The notes under the pieces were generated by a model, which saw nothing but the letters and a program-made list of their open reading frames with translations, ran no database searches and had not been told where the DNA came from. A program made the position numbers and the translations under genes. From the NCBI GenBank assembly GCA_036389035.1, contig DASVQQ010000005.1:62001-126000 (forward strand): DNA of 64,000 bases. Reading direction: 5' to 3'. Of the stretch, positions 45,078 through 53,366 are shown piece by piece. The stretch is from Jatrophihabitans sp. (GTDB taxonomy: Bacteria; Actinomycetota; Actinomycetes; Mycobacteriales; Jatrophihabitantaceae). Each line of letters starts with the position of its first letter. Position 1 is the stretch's first letter.

Positions 45078-45655
45078 GGAGGAGTCCCTCTCTGAAGCGG
45101 TTTATGGATGCGCTAATGTCGCTCTCTAACAGCAGCTTCGTCAATAATATTAGTTGTAGTCAGCTAATCTTTTACCTTTGCGGACAGTTCCGACCAGCTT
45201 GCCTCTAGCCGGCTCTGAGGACATCGGTCCGGTGATGCGGTCGAGCCCTTGCCCGGGTCGATCGTGGTGCCAGATCAGCTCGATCTGGTTCAGAAGGTAT
45301 CGCGGCATCGGAGCCGGTCCGTCGAGGATCCATCCAGCGAAGAAGAGTTGAATGCTGGGGATCTGGCGTCGTAGTCGACGCCGACATAGCCCAGCTGTCT
45401 GCCGCTGTGGGTACGGTCACCGAGGTGCCAGGTGAGAACCGCAAACATAAGAAGTGACGAAACGCAAGCAGTCGAGATTAATTTCGTCAGGTTCTGCTCG
45501 CAGTCATCAGATTCAGATGCTTCGTAGTAGCTATTGGCGAGGGGGGTGAAGCGTTGTACGAATATAAAATCGGAGAAAATTAGGCCGATGTGCTTGACCA
45601 ATTCAGGTCGGGAGGAGTAAGAATTTGCCATTCACCACCCTTGAAAGGGGTCTTT
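45078..45655. other. AT-richer intergenic region
   Basis: The stretch from about 45090 to 45180 is notably AT-rich (ATAATATTAGTTG). A 113-codon frame on the minus strand (45290-45631) has one hydrophobic stretch but no ribosome site, no recognisable motif and ordinary composition for chance, so I do not call it. The right end holds a plausible TTGACC (45594-45599), 18-base spacer, TAAGAA (45618-45623) promoter for the next gene. Confidence 0.4.
45594..45623 (+). promoter_or_regulatory. sigma-70-like promoter TTGACC-N18-TAAGAA
   Basis: One of few places in the window with a visible -35. It would start transcription about 25 bases before the secreted SH3-like gene, leaving room for its AAAGGGG ribosome site. 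Confidence 0.5.
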
Positions 45656-46018
45656 ATGCGATCTCGACTGCTCTCGTCGATGGGTGCGGTAGCACTCACC
45701 CTAGGTGGCCTGCTGGTGTCTGCCAGCCCGGCCGCAGCCGATCCGGCCCACTGCTACGGCTGGAACAACCACCCCGACCTGCACAGCAGCGGGGGCTTCA
45801 GCTTCGGGAATGGGACGGCTATCCGACGGGGGCCGTACACCGATTGCGACGCCTTCGGCCGCGGTTACCCGAGTCAAGGCGTCGACGCCCACTGCTACGT
45901 CCGCAACAGCAATGGCGTCTTCTGGGTCTACCTGCGCAACATGGCCACCGGAGTGACCGGCTGGTCCCAGTACGACGCCCTCAATCCGGTCGGGACAGGC
46001 ATCGCCAGCTGCAACTAG
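45656..46018 (+). CDS. secreted SH3-like protein, intact copy B
   Basis: A 120-residue exported protein. The signal peptide spans about residues 1-28 (MRSRLLSSMG... ending ASPAAA-D). The mature 92 residues contain an N-terminal HCYGWNNHPD motif, then an SH3b-like core (AIRRGPYTDCDAFG, VDAHCYVRNSNGVFWVYLRN, TGVTGWSQYDAL) with four or five Cys that can form disulfides. SH3b domains often bind cell wall, so a wall-associated role is inferred. AAAGGGG precedes the ATG. Decayed relatives flank it on both sides. Confidence 0.78.
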   Translation: MRSRLLSSMGAVALTLGGLLVSASPAAADPAHCYGWNNHPDLHSSGGFSFGNGTAIRRGPYTDCDAFGRGYPSQGVDAHCYVRNSNGVFWVYLRNMATGVTGWSQYDALNPVGTGIASCN

Positions 46019-46051
46019 GCAACCACCATCGAGAGTGACCTGCGGGACTGC

Positions 46052-46084
46052 AACAGGCTCGGCGCTTCACGCGCCGGGCCTGTT
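46052..46084. terminator. strong hairpin after the SH3-like gene
   Basis: AACAGGCTCGGCGC and GCGCCGGGCCTGTT form a 14-bp stem with one G-U pair and loop TTCAC. The stem core is shared with the hairpin at 44779-44807. Confidence 0.7.
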
Positions 46085-46178
46085 CAGTAAGGGGAGGCGT
46101 TCCCTCAACGAGCCGCATCTTCTGCTTGACGGGCAGTCTGAGCCGTGATGTCCTGACTGTCCATATTAAGGAGTTAAA

Positions 46179-46544
46179 ATGCAAGCATTGAAGATGATGG
46201 TGGCGCTGATCGCCTCGCTCGCGGGGCTCTTTGTCCTTTCGTCCCCGGCGGCGGCTGCCGACCCCTATCGGTTCGACCATCTCAATAGCGGCGACTACGT
46301 ACTGTGGAACGCCGAGACGAATACGTTGGCCGCATGTGACAAATCCTCCGGCAACGGGACGGCGATGGCGATGTTGGAAGTGGTCGGCGGTACTACAAAA
46401 CAGGTGATTGACGGCAATGGTGCTCAGCCGGGATGTGGTTCCGCCACATTTTATGTTGACGAGACGAAGTATGCCTACCTGTGGATCTGCACCAACCCCT
46501 CCATGTCGTCCTGCTATCGCAAGGGCACCCCAGTCCCGCTGTAG
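46179..46544 (+). CDS. small secreted protein of unknown function
   Basis: A 121-residue protein with a clear signal peptide (MQALKMMVALIASLAGLFVLSSPAAA-AD) and a mature domain of about 94 residues holding four Cys, two close to the C-terminus (LWICTNPSMSSCYR). The ATG follows AAGGAG with a five-base spacer. It is unlike the SH3-like family beside it. I do not recognise the domain; extracellular location is the only firm inference. Confidence 0.75.
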   Translation: MQALKMMVALIASLAGLFVLSSPAAAADPYRFDHLNSGDYVLWNAETNTLAACDKSSGNGTAMAMLEVVGGTTKQVIDGNGAQPGCGSATFYVDETKYAYLWICTNPSMSSCYRKGTPVPL

Positions 46545-46898
46545 AGGCACAACTGTCGCTCAATCTTCAGGCTCCACTGTGGTCTGTTGGAGTGCTCGTT
46601 GTCGGCAGGATGACGCTCGGCGCTGCCACTACCCTCGGCGTTGGAACACGTCCGGGATGTCATCGCCGTCGAGGTCCAGGCTTTCTTCCTCGCAGATCTG
46701 GGCGGTAGACGCGGTTCCGTAAGCGCAACACCGCCGCGGCCAGCAAGTCGGCACCCGCGGGCAACGTCTCTACGGCATTGGCGCCGACGCGGGCGGGGGC
46801 ATTGCTGGGTATCCGCACCCCAGTCCTGACACTAGGTCCGCGTGCGGCACCGAGCCCTGTTGAGACCTGCAGGTCACTTTCAGGTGGGTGGTGCTTGC
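46545..46898. other. gene-poor stretch with a possible protein remnant
   Basis: On the minus strand a frame ending at TAG 46629-46631 reads EEESLDLDGDDIPDVFQRRG and is preceded by TAQIC. The acidic DGDD pattern resembles a calcium-loop or secreted-protein tail, but no start, signal peptide or full domain can be joined to it. I treat it as a remnant or chance. Confidence 0.3.
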
Positions 46899-47195
46899 CT
46901 ATTCGCAAAGTTTGATGGCTACTCCCGGGGCATCGAGGTGCTCGAGCCGAACCCAGCCGGCCGTTCCGGTGGTGGTGTCGCGGACGAAGACCCAGGCGAC
47001 GTTATAGCTGTTGATGACGGCGCAGTGGACGTCGATGCCGTGCCCCGAGCGACCCAGATTGAAGGCGTCGCATTCCTTGTACGGCCCCCGCCGAATGGGC
47101 GTCCCATCTTTGAAGCTGATGCCCCCTGCGGTGTAAAGGTCAGGGTGCGTGTCCCAGCCGTAGCAATGGGCCGCATCAGCCGCGGCCGGGCTGGC
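46899..47195 (-). pseudogene. decayed SH3-like secreted protein, copy C
   Basis: Reading the minus strand from 47195 gives 98 codons from ASPAAADAAHCYGWDTHPD to the TAG at 46901-46899. It matches the intact copy along its whole mature length: GGISFKDGTPIRRGPYKECDAF, VDVHCAVINSYNVAWVFVRD and TGTAGWVRLEHLD blocks are all present. Upstream, VALTAG, a piece of the signal peptide, is in a different frame and followed at once by TAG, so the signal sequence is broken by a frameshift and stop. The mature frame survives, suggesting recent inactivation or a missed rare start. Confidence 0.62.
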
Positions 47196-47349
47196 GCAAC
47201 CGCGCCCACATTCGGTTCCAACTAACCTGCAGTGAGGGCCACCGGTAACGGTGGTCGCAGTAGGGTAAGAGCCGGTGCGCCGGGAAGCCTGGTCGGCAGT
47301 GGATTCGTAATGCCCTGCCCTGCCACATTCTTCCTAGTCTCGGAGCGTC

Positions 47350-48810
47350 ATGTCTGACACTTTTCCCTTCGCGCGGCTGGTGCTGCTGGTGGGCGCGGTC
47401 GGCCTGCTGGCGTTGCTGTCCAACCGGTTGACCGAGCGGATCCGGATTCCGGCGCCGCTGTTGGTGCTGGTGACCGCCGCGGTAGCGGTGCAGGTGATTC
47501 CGGACCTGTACCGTCCATCCGAACTGCTGGTGGAGCGGCTGGTCACCTTGGCGCTGATCTGCATCCTGTTCGACGGTGGCCTGCACTTGGGCTGGTCGAG
47601 GTTTCGGACTGCCGCCGCTCCAATCGCCATAACTGGGGTGCTGGGCACGTTTCTGACCGCTGCGGCCGCTGCGGCGTTCATCCACTACGCCTTCGGGTTG
47701 AGTTGGTTCCTGTCGTTGCTGGTGGCGACGGCGATCTCGCCGACCGATCCCGCGGTGGTGTTCTCGGTGCTGGGCAGGCGTGAGGTGACCGGGCGCAGCG
47801 GCACGATCCTTGAGGGCGAGTCCGGGGCCAACGACCCGGTCGGCATCGCCCTGATGGCAAGCCTGATCACGGCCGGCGGGATCAGCGCGGGTGCGTTCGG
47901 TGAGATTGCCGGCGAGTTCGCCCTGCAGATGGGCATCGGCGCCGCGGTGGGCGTCGTGGGCGGCCGGGCGCTGCTGTGGTTCATGCGGGCGGTGCCGCTC
48001 CCCAGCGAAGGCTTGTATCCGTTGCGGACCGCCGCGTGTGCGCTGATCCTGTTCGGCGTGGCCACGCTTGCGCATGGTTCCGGCTTTCTGGCGGTGTTCG
48101 TGGCCGGCATCCTGATCGGCGATGAGCGGGCGCCGTACAAGCGTGAGATTGAGCGGTTCCACTCGGCGCTGGCCAGCCTGGGCGAGATCGTCGCCTTCGT
48201 CGTGCTTGGCTTGACCGTTGACCTGGCCGAGTTGACCCACGCCGACGTTTTGATCCCGGGGTTGGTCATCGGCGCGGTGCTGGCCGTGGTGATCCGGCCG
48301 GTATGCGTAGGGCTGTGCTTGATCCCGGCTGGGCTGGAGCGCAATGAGCGCGCCTTCGTGCTGTTCGCCGGGCTCAAGGGGGCGGTGCCGATCCTGCTCG
48401 GCAGTTTCATCCTGGCCGCGCAGGTGCCCGACGCGGAGCGGCTGTACGGCATCGTCGTGGTGGTGGTGCTGTTCTCGGTGCTGCTGCAGGGCAGTCTGGT
48501 GCCGACGGCCGCGCGGTTACTGCGGCTGCCGATGCGCGTCGTCGAGCCGGAGCCGTGGGCGATCGGGGTACGGCTGCGCGATGAGCCGGAGGGTGTGCAC
48601 CGGTTCACCGTGACCACCGGCGCGCCCGCGCACGGACACCGGATCGATGAGCTGCGCGACCTGCCCGAGGACGCCTGGATCAGCTTCGTGGTGCGCGAAA
48701 ACCAGCTGTTGCGGGTTCGGGGTGACAGCTTGCTGCAAGCCGGTGACGAGGTGCTGGTGCTGGCAGATCCGAGCCTGCGTGACAAGTTGGCCGCCACGTT
48801 CCACGGTTGA
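47350..48810 (+). CDS. CPA1-type potassium/proton (cation/proton) antiporter with TrkA_C domain
   Basis: A 486-residue membrane protein with about 12-13 helices. ALICILFDGGLHL and the SPTDPAVVFSVLG...GESGANDPVGIAL motifs carry the ion-binding Asp residues of NhaP/CvrA-type antiporters. The last 75 residues form a cytoplasmic TrkA_C-like domain (RIDELRDLPEDAWISFVVRENQLL, LQAGDEVLVLAD). It likely exports K+ or Na+ for H+, with gating by a nucleotide bound to the tail. TAGTCT at 47335-47340 is nine bases before the ATG, so the leader is very short. It is convergent with a TrkH-type uptake gene. Confidence 0.9.
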   Translation: MSDTFPFARLVLLVGAVGLLALLSNRLTERIRIPAPLLVLVTAAVAVQVIPDLYRPSELLVERLVTLALICILFDGGLHLGWSRFRTAAAPIAITGVLGTFLTAAAAAAFIHYAFGLSWFLSLLVATAISPTDPAVVFSVLGRREVTGRSGTILEGESGANDPVGIALMASLITAGGISAGAFGEIAGEFALQMGIGAAVGVVGGRALLWFMRAVPLPSEGLYPLRTAACALILFGVATLAHGSGFLAVFVAGILIGDERAPYKREIERFHSALASLGEIVAFVVLGLTVDLAELTHADVLIPGLVIGAVLAVVIRPVCVGLCLIPAGLERNERAFVLFAGLKGAVPILLGSFILAAQVPDAERLYGIVVVVVLFSVLLQGSLVPTAARLLRLPMRVVEPEPWAIGVRLRDEPEGVHRFTVTTGAPAHGHRIDELRDLPEDAWISFVVRENQLLRVRGDSLLQAGDEVLVLADPSLRDKLAATFHG

Positions 48811-48857
48811 GCCGCTCCTGGCCGGCTATCAAGTCACGGGGTTGACTCAGGGTGTCC

Positions 48858-50237
48858 TTAGCCGATGATGGGTCGTTCCTTGGGAAGTTCGTAGAGCCTG
48901 GTGGTGTGCCGCAGGGCCAGGGCGGAGGCGAGGGTGACGGGTCCGACCCTGCCCAGGAACATCAGCAGTACCAGGATCAGTTGCCCGGCGACGGGCAGGT
49001 CGGGGGTGATGCCGGTGCTCAGGCCCACGGTTGCGAAGGCGGAGATGACCTCGAACAGCACCCGGTCGAGGCTGAACTCGGTCATGACCAGCAGCGCCAC
49101 GGTCGAAGTCACCACGACCGCCACCGCGAGCAGGGCGACGGTCGCCGCTTGGCGGTGCGTCGAGCGCGGCAGCCGCTTGCCCAGGGCGCTGACCGCGCCG
49201 TCGCCGCGGATCTCGCTGTAGATGATGAAGTACAGCACCGCGAAAGTGGTCACCTTCAGCCCGCCTGCGGTGCCCGCCGGGCCGCCGCCGATGAACATCA
49301 GCACGTCCATGCCCAGCCAGGTCGCCGGATCAAGCTGGCCGATGTCAACGCTGTTGAAGCCGGCGGTGCGGGTGATCACCGCTTGGAAGAAGCCGGCCAG
49401 CAGCCGGCCGCCCGGGCTCAGCCTGCCCAAAGTCTGCTCGTTGTTCCATTCCATCACGGTGATGAAGGCAGTGCTGGTAACCAGCAGGACAGCCGTGGCG
49501 GCCAGCACAAGTCGGGTGTTGAGCGTCCACAAGCGCGGGTGGGTGAGTTCCCGGCGCAGCTGCAGCAGCACCGGAAAGCCCAGGCCACCGGCGATCACCG
49601 CGAAGGCGATCGGCAGGCAGACCCACGGGTCGGCGGCGAACTCCACCAGGTTGTCCTCGAACAGTGAAAAGCCAGCATTGTTGAACGCCGACACTGCGTG
49701 GAACACCCCGTGCCACAGCGCCTGGCCGGCCCGTTCGTGGTAGCCGAAGTAGAACCGCGCGCTCAGCGCGACCGTGGCCACCGCCTCGAGCAACAAGCTG
49801 GCCAGCACGACGCCGGTCACCACCCTACGGACGTCCCCGATGCCCATGCTGCGCGTCTCGGCCGCCGCCGTGATCCGGCTGCGCAGGCCCAGCCGCCGCG
49901 ACACCAGCACCCCCAGCAGCGAGGCCAGCGTCATGACCCCGAAACCACCGACCTGGATCAGGGCAAGGATTACCACCTGCCCGAAGACACTCCAGTAGGT
50001 CGCGGTGTTGACCACCAGGTGCCCCGTCACACAGACCGCCGAGGTCGCCGTGAATAAGGCCTCCATCAAGCTGGCGTGACCCGGCCCCGGCGTCGCCACC
50101 GGCAGCGAGAGCAGCGCCGTGCCGACCGCCGTGGCAGCGGCGAAAGACAGCACGATGACCCGGGCCGGATTCTGAAGCACCTGCCCACGGGCCCGCCGCC
50201 CGGTACTGGCCGGCCCAGCCGGGCTCCGAACGCGCAT
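48858..50237 (-). CDS. TrkH/KtrB-type potassium uptake protein
   Basis: A 459-residue K+ channel-like transporter with four P-loop repeats whose filter glycines are visible in AVCVTGHLV, AFNNAGFSLF, TRTAGFNSV and VGLSTGIT. The MKxxGxIL-free size is that of KtrB. The partner gating ring (KtrA/TrkA) is not in the window. It is leaderless: TAGCAT lies exactly six bases upstream of the ATG. It is convergent with the antiporter gene, 47 bases apart. Confidence 0.9.
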   Translation of the reverse strand: MRVRSPAGPASTGRRARGQVLQNPARVIVLSFAAATAVGTALLSLPVATPGPGHASLMEALFTATSAVCVTGHLVVNTATYWSVFGQVVILALIQVGGFGVMTLASLLGVLVSRRLGLRSRITAAAETRSMGIGDVRRVVTGVVLASLLLEAVATVALSARFYFGYHERAGQALWHGVFHAVSAFNNAGFSLFEDNLVEFAADPWVCLPIAFAVIAGGLGFPVLLQLRRELTHPRLWTLNTRLVLAATAVLLVTSTAFITVMEWNNEQTLGRLSPGGRLLAGFFQAVITRTAGFNSVDIGQLDPATWLGMDVLMFIGGGPAGTAGGLKVTTFAVLYFIIYSEIRGDGAVSALGKRLPRSTHRQAATVALLAVAVVVTSTVALLVMTEFSLDRVLFEVISAFATVGLSTGITPDLPVAGQLILVLLMFLGRVGPVTLASALALRHTTRLYELPKERPIIG

Positions 50238-50243
50238 CCGCCG

Positions 50244-50249
50244 ATGCTA
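50244..50249 (-). promoter_or_regulatory. -10 box TAGCAT, leaderless trkH start
   Basis: On the minus strand TAGCAT is followed by CGGCGG and the ATG at 50237. ATCCGCCG and CGGCGGAT form an inverted pair across the promoter (50236-50243 and about 50277-50284). Confidence 0.5.
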
Positions 50250-50421
50250 GTCCGGCGCTAACGGCCAGCGGTGACCCGGCGGATCTGGCACCATGCGAGC
50301 CGAGCTGCGCAAGTCTGGTAGCGCGCGATCACCAGCGGTGCCCCTTGATTGACTTGGGTCCGGTGTAGGCCACACTCGCTCAGATGGAGACCCTCTTGCC
50401 AGCGTCAATCCCGGTGTTGTG

Positions 50422-51465
50422 ATGGCGGCGGCCGGGCAGGATCTGACGCTGTGGATGCGAGCCGAGTCCCGGCCCACCGAGCGGCGTGCGCCGCTGGTGC
50501 CTGCTGACGTGGCGAAGCTGATCGCCGAGGGCATCGAGGTGGTGGTGGAGCGCTCCGCCCAGCGGATGTTCGACGATGCCGACTACGCGGCTGCCGGCGC
50601 CCGACTGGCCGAGACCGACGGCTGGCCGGACGCGCCGGCCGACGCCGTGGTGCTCGGGCTCAAGGAACTACCCGCCGAGCCGTTCGCGTTGCGACACCGG
50701 CATGTCTTCTTCGGCCACGCCTACAAGGACCAGCCCGGCGCCCGGGTGCTGCTGAACCGGTTCGCGGCCGGCGGCGGAGCGCTGCTGGACCTGGAATACC
50801 TCACCGACGACAACGGCCGCCGGCTGGCAGCGTTCGGTTACTGGGCCGGCTATGTGGGCGCGGCCCTGGCGGTGCTGCAACACACCGGCGCGCTGCACGT
50901 GCCGTTGCAGCCGGGAACCAGGCAGCAGCTGGACGCCCAGCTGGCGATGGCCGCCGCCGGCTCGCCCGGACTGCAGGTCCTGGTGCTCGGCGCGCTCGGC
51001 CGCTCCGGCACCGGCGCCAGGGACGCCCTGGCAGCCACCGGAGTGGCGATCACCGGCTGGGACCTGGCCGAGACCCGGACGCTGGACCGGCCCGCGATGC
51101 TCGACCACGACATCGTCGTGAACACGGTGCTGACCACCGAGCCGGGCCGGCCTTACCTGACCGCGGCCGACCTGGCCGGCCAGCCGTACCGGCTGCGAGT
51201 GCTGACCGACGTCACCTGTGACGTGGGCTCGCCGTACAACCTGTTCCCGCTCTATCAGAACACCACGAGCTGGGAACAGCCGGTCTTACGGGTGCCGATG
51301 ACCGAGCTGGACGTCATCGCGATCGACAACCTGCCGTCATTGCTGCCGCTGGAGGCGAGCATCACCTTCTCGGGCGACCTGCGAGGGCAGCTGTCCGGGC
51401 TGCGTGCCGACACCGCGCCCTGGCAGCGTTGCCTGAGCCTGTTCCGCAGCCACCGGGAGCTCTGA
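50422..51465 (+). CDS. saccharopine dehydrogenase-like (LYS1/AlaDH-PNT fold) protein
   Basis: A 347-residue protein. The N-terminal AlaDH/PNT-like part reads LTLWMRAESRPTERRAPLVPADV and carries the Lys/His region HVFFGHAYKDQPGA. A Rossmann-type loop VLVLGALGRSGTGARDAL follows, and TDVTCDVGSPYNLFP with LPSLLPLEAS matches yeast LYS1-type saccharopine dehydrogenase (lysine-forming). In actinobacteria such proteins may degrade lysine or reduce other imines. The ATG at 50422 follows a GTG that is also in frame. No clear promoter. Confidence 0.82.
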   Translation: MAAAGQDLTLWMRAESRPTERRAPLVPADVAKLIAEGIEVVVERSAQRMFDDADYAAAGARLAETDGWPDAPADAVVLGLKELPAEPFALRHRHVFFGHAYKDQPGARVLLNRFAAGGGALLDLEYLTDDNGRRLAAFGYWAGYVGAALAVLQHTGALHVPLQPGTRQQLDAQLAMAAAGSPGLQVLVLGALGRSGTGARDALAATGVAITGWDLAETRTLDRPAMLDHDIVVNTVLTTEPGRPYLTAADLAGQPYRLRVLTDVTCDVGSPYNLFPLYQNTTSWEQPVLRVPMTELDVIAIDNLPSLLPLEASITFSGDLRGQLSGLRADTAPWQRCLSLFRSHREL

Positions 51466-51469
51466 GTCG

Positions 51470-52078
51470 TCAGGCCAGGCTGTCGCGGATCTCGAACAGG
51501 ATCGGGATCAGCGACAGCACCAGCGTCACCGCCATCACGACGTTGAAGATCCGGAACTGGGCCGGCTTGGAGATCACCCGGCGCAGCCCCACCCCCATCA
51601 GCAGCCAGGCCACCGTGCACGGCGTGCCGAACACCAGAAAGACCAGCGCGACCGCCAGCACCTGCCACCCGAACGAGCCGTCGGTCGAGGTGTAGATGAC
51701 CAGCGCGCCGACAATCATCACCCACGCCTTGGGGTTGACGAACTGGAACAGCGCGGTCTTGGTGAAGGTCAGCGGCTTGGTGGCCTCGGCTTCGAGGTCA
51801 TCGACCGGCGCGGTGGCGATCTGGTACGCCAGGTACAGCAGGTACGCCGCGCCGATCGGGCGCAGCACGTCCAGCGCCACCGGCCACCGCTCCAGAAAGC
51901 CGCCCAGGCCGAACCCGATCAGGATGACCATGATCGGAAAGCCGGTGTTGATCCCCACCACGCCGGGAATGCTGCGGCGGAACCCGAAGCTCACCCCCGA
52001 CGCCATCACCAGGGTGTTGTTCGGCCCGGGCGTGCCGCAGGTCGCCAGCGTGAACACGATCAGCGAGAGGTAGTTCAT
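51470..52078 (-). CDS. LysE-family amino-acid exporter
   Basis: A 202-residue membrane protein with about six helices. TCGTPGPNNTLVMASGVSFGFRRSIPGVVGI is the signature of LysE/RhtB translocators, and QFVNPKAWVM occurs in the second half. It exports an amino acid or derivative. The ATG at 52078 gives the normal length. The gene follows the amidinotransferase by 61 bases on the same strand and is convergent with the saccharopine-dehydrogenase-like gene, so a shared role in basic amino-acid metabolism is possible but unproven. Confidence 0.88.
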   Translation of the reverse strand: MNYLSLIVFTLATCGTPGPNNTLVMASGVSFGFRRSIPGVVGINTGFPIMVILIGFGLGGFLERWPVALDVLRPIGAAYLLYLAYQIATAPVDDLEAEATKPLTFTKTALFQFVNPKAWVMIVGALVIYTSTDGSFGWQVLAVALVFLVFGTPCTVAWLLMGVGLRRVISKPAQFRIFNVVMAVTLVLSLIPILFEIRDSLA

Positions 52079-52139
52079 CCCTCGCCCAACCTCCCGCTGA
52101 ACCTCGACGGACTCGCACCCGCGCCGACCCGCCGGCCGA

Positions 52140-53183
52140 TCACCTATAGTCCTCCAGCGTTCCGGTCCGGCGGACGTCGACGGTGACGCAGTGAAAGCCG
52201 CCGGACAGGGTGCGGGTGTGGCGCAGCCGGGCCGGCGCGACGTTGACGTCACGCTTCTCCAGCTCGCGGATCAGGTTCACCTGGATGTCGCTGACCACGG
52301 CCAGGTCCGGCCGGATCATCATGAAGTTCATGCCCTGCCAGATCGAGGCCCGCGGGTAGTCCCAGACGTAGCCGGGGTCGACCAGCTCCGGGCACCACAG
52401 GATCTCCCAGTCGGCGAAGATCTCGGGCACCTGGTCGGGCTTGACCCGCTCGGGGCTGATCACCACCAGGCCCGGGCGCACCAGGGTGATGGTGGTGTCC
52501 AGGTGGGTGCCCGGGTAGACGTCGCGCACCGCGTGCACCCGGTAGCGATCGCCCAGCACCCGCTGCAGCCAGCGCAGCCCGCGCTCGTTGCCGCTGCAGG
52601 AGACCAGGTACAGGATGTCCTCGCCGACCCGCAGCACGTTTGCCGCGTCGAACACCGGCTCGTGGTCGTTGAGCACCACCCCGTCGGCCGGCCTGATGTT
52701 GTAGGTGTCGTCCAGCAGTTGCGGCTTGGGCGCTGAGATCCAGTTGGCGCCGCTGTCGAAGTACTCGCGCAGCAGGTCGCGGTAGGCGAAGGTCTCGAAG
52801 TACCGGGCGCGGTTGGCCATCGGCGTCTCGATGATGGTGTCGCCGATCGGCAGCAGCACGTCGCGGGGGCAGTAGTTGTACTCGCCGTCGGCGGTCCAGT
52901 CCGGGGAGCTGAAGGGCTTGCTGTGGTCGGTGACGTCCGGGCGCCGGACGGTGACGCCCTCGGAGCGCAGCAGCGCCGCCAGCTCCTCCAGGTCCTCCCT
53001 GGTCTCTTCGATCACCCGGTCGTCGTACGGGCCGGTCGGGATGTCTTCGGGGCTGTCGACGTTGTCGCAGTAGTCCAGGGCGAACAGCCCGCGGTCCGGA
53101 GACGGCACCCGGGCGCCGTCCACCACTCCGACGATCATCTCCTCCAGCGGGTCCCACTCGTTGTGGACGTCGACCAGCGACAT
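52140..53183 (-). CDS. amidinotransferase (glycine/inosamine amidinotransferase-like)
   Basis: A 347-residue pentein-fold enzyme that moves an amidino group from arginine to an amine. The catalytic residues appear as Asp in EPVFDAANVLR, His in YPGTHLDTT and Cys in LSGGFHCVTVD. It starts VDVHNEWDPLEEMIVG, as in GATM and StrB1. The acceptor could be glycine, an inosamine or another amine; no aminoglycoside genes are present. AAAGGA precedes the ATG. A terminator separates it from the upstream SH3-type gene. Confidence 0.9.
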   Translation of the reverse strand: MSLVDVHNEWDPLEEMIVGVVDGARVPSPDRGLFALDYCDNVDSPEDIPTGPYDDRVIEETREDLEELAALLRSEGVTVRRPDVTDHSKPFSSPDWTADGEYNYCPRDVLLPIGDTIIETPMANRARYFETFAYRDLLREYFDSGANWISAPKPQLLDDTYNIRPADGVVLNDHEPVFDAANVLRVGEDILYLVSCSGNERGLRWLQRVLGDRYRVHAVRDVYPGTHLDTTITLVRPGLVVISPERVKPDQVPEIFADWEILWCPELVDPGYVWDYPRASIWQGMNFMMIRPDLAVVSDIQVNLIRELEKRDVNVAPARLRHTRTLSGGFHCVTVDVRRTGTLEDYR

Positions 53184-53269
53184 GTGTTTCCTTTCCGACC
53201 GGCTCGGGGGGCCGACGTTGTTCGACGGCCGAGCCGTTGACGGACGGCGTGACCGGGGTCAGGGGGTCA

Positions 53270-53293
53270 GTCAGCCGCGCGGCCGCGGCTGAC
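53270..53293. terminator. hairpin GTCAGCCGCG-CGGC-CGCGGCTGAC
   Basis: A perfect ten-base stem with a four-base loop. It lies between the leftward SH3/NlpC-like gene and the amidinotransferase and is well placed to end transcripts of the former. Confidence 0.65.
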
Positions 53294-53366
53294 GGACCCG
53301 GGTGATTATGCCTAGCTCGCCCCGCTTGCAGACACCCCGCCCCGGGGCATTGTGTGACGGATGGGG

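Noticed and set aside
45290..45631. A 113-codon frame on the minus strand in the AT-richer region
   Set aside because: No ribosome site, no recognisable domain and no promoter in place; chance is likelier.
44662..47250. Integrated genomic island at tRNA-Val
   Set aside because: No integrase and no direct repeat of the tRNA 3' end was seen downstream, so only local gene turnover is supported.
47226..47349. Possible riboswitch (c-di-AMP or cation type) ahead of the CPA1 antiporter, with a CCACCG-GTAA-CGGTGG hairpin
   Set aside because: I could not match a known consensus, the hairpin overlaps the decayed start of SH3-like copy C, and TAGTCT at 47335 suggests that the real leader is only a few bases long.
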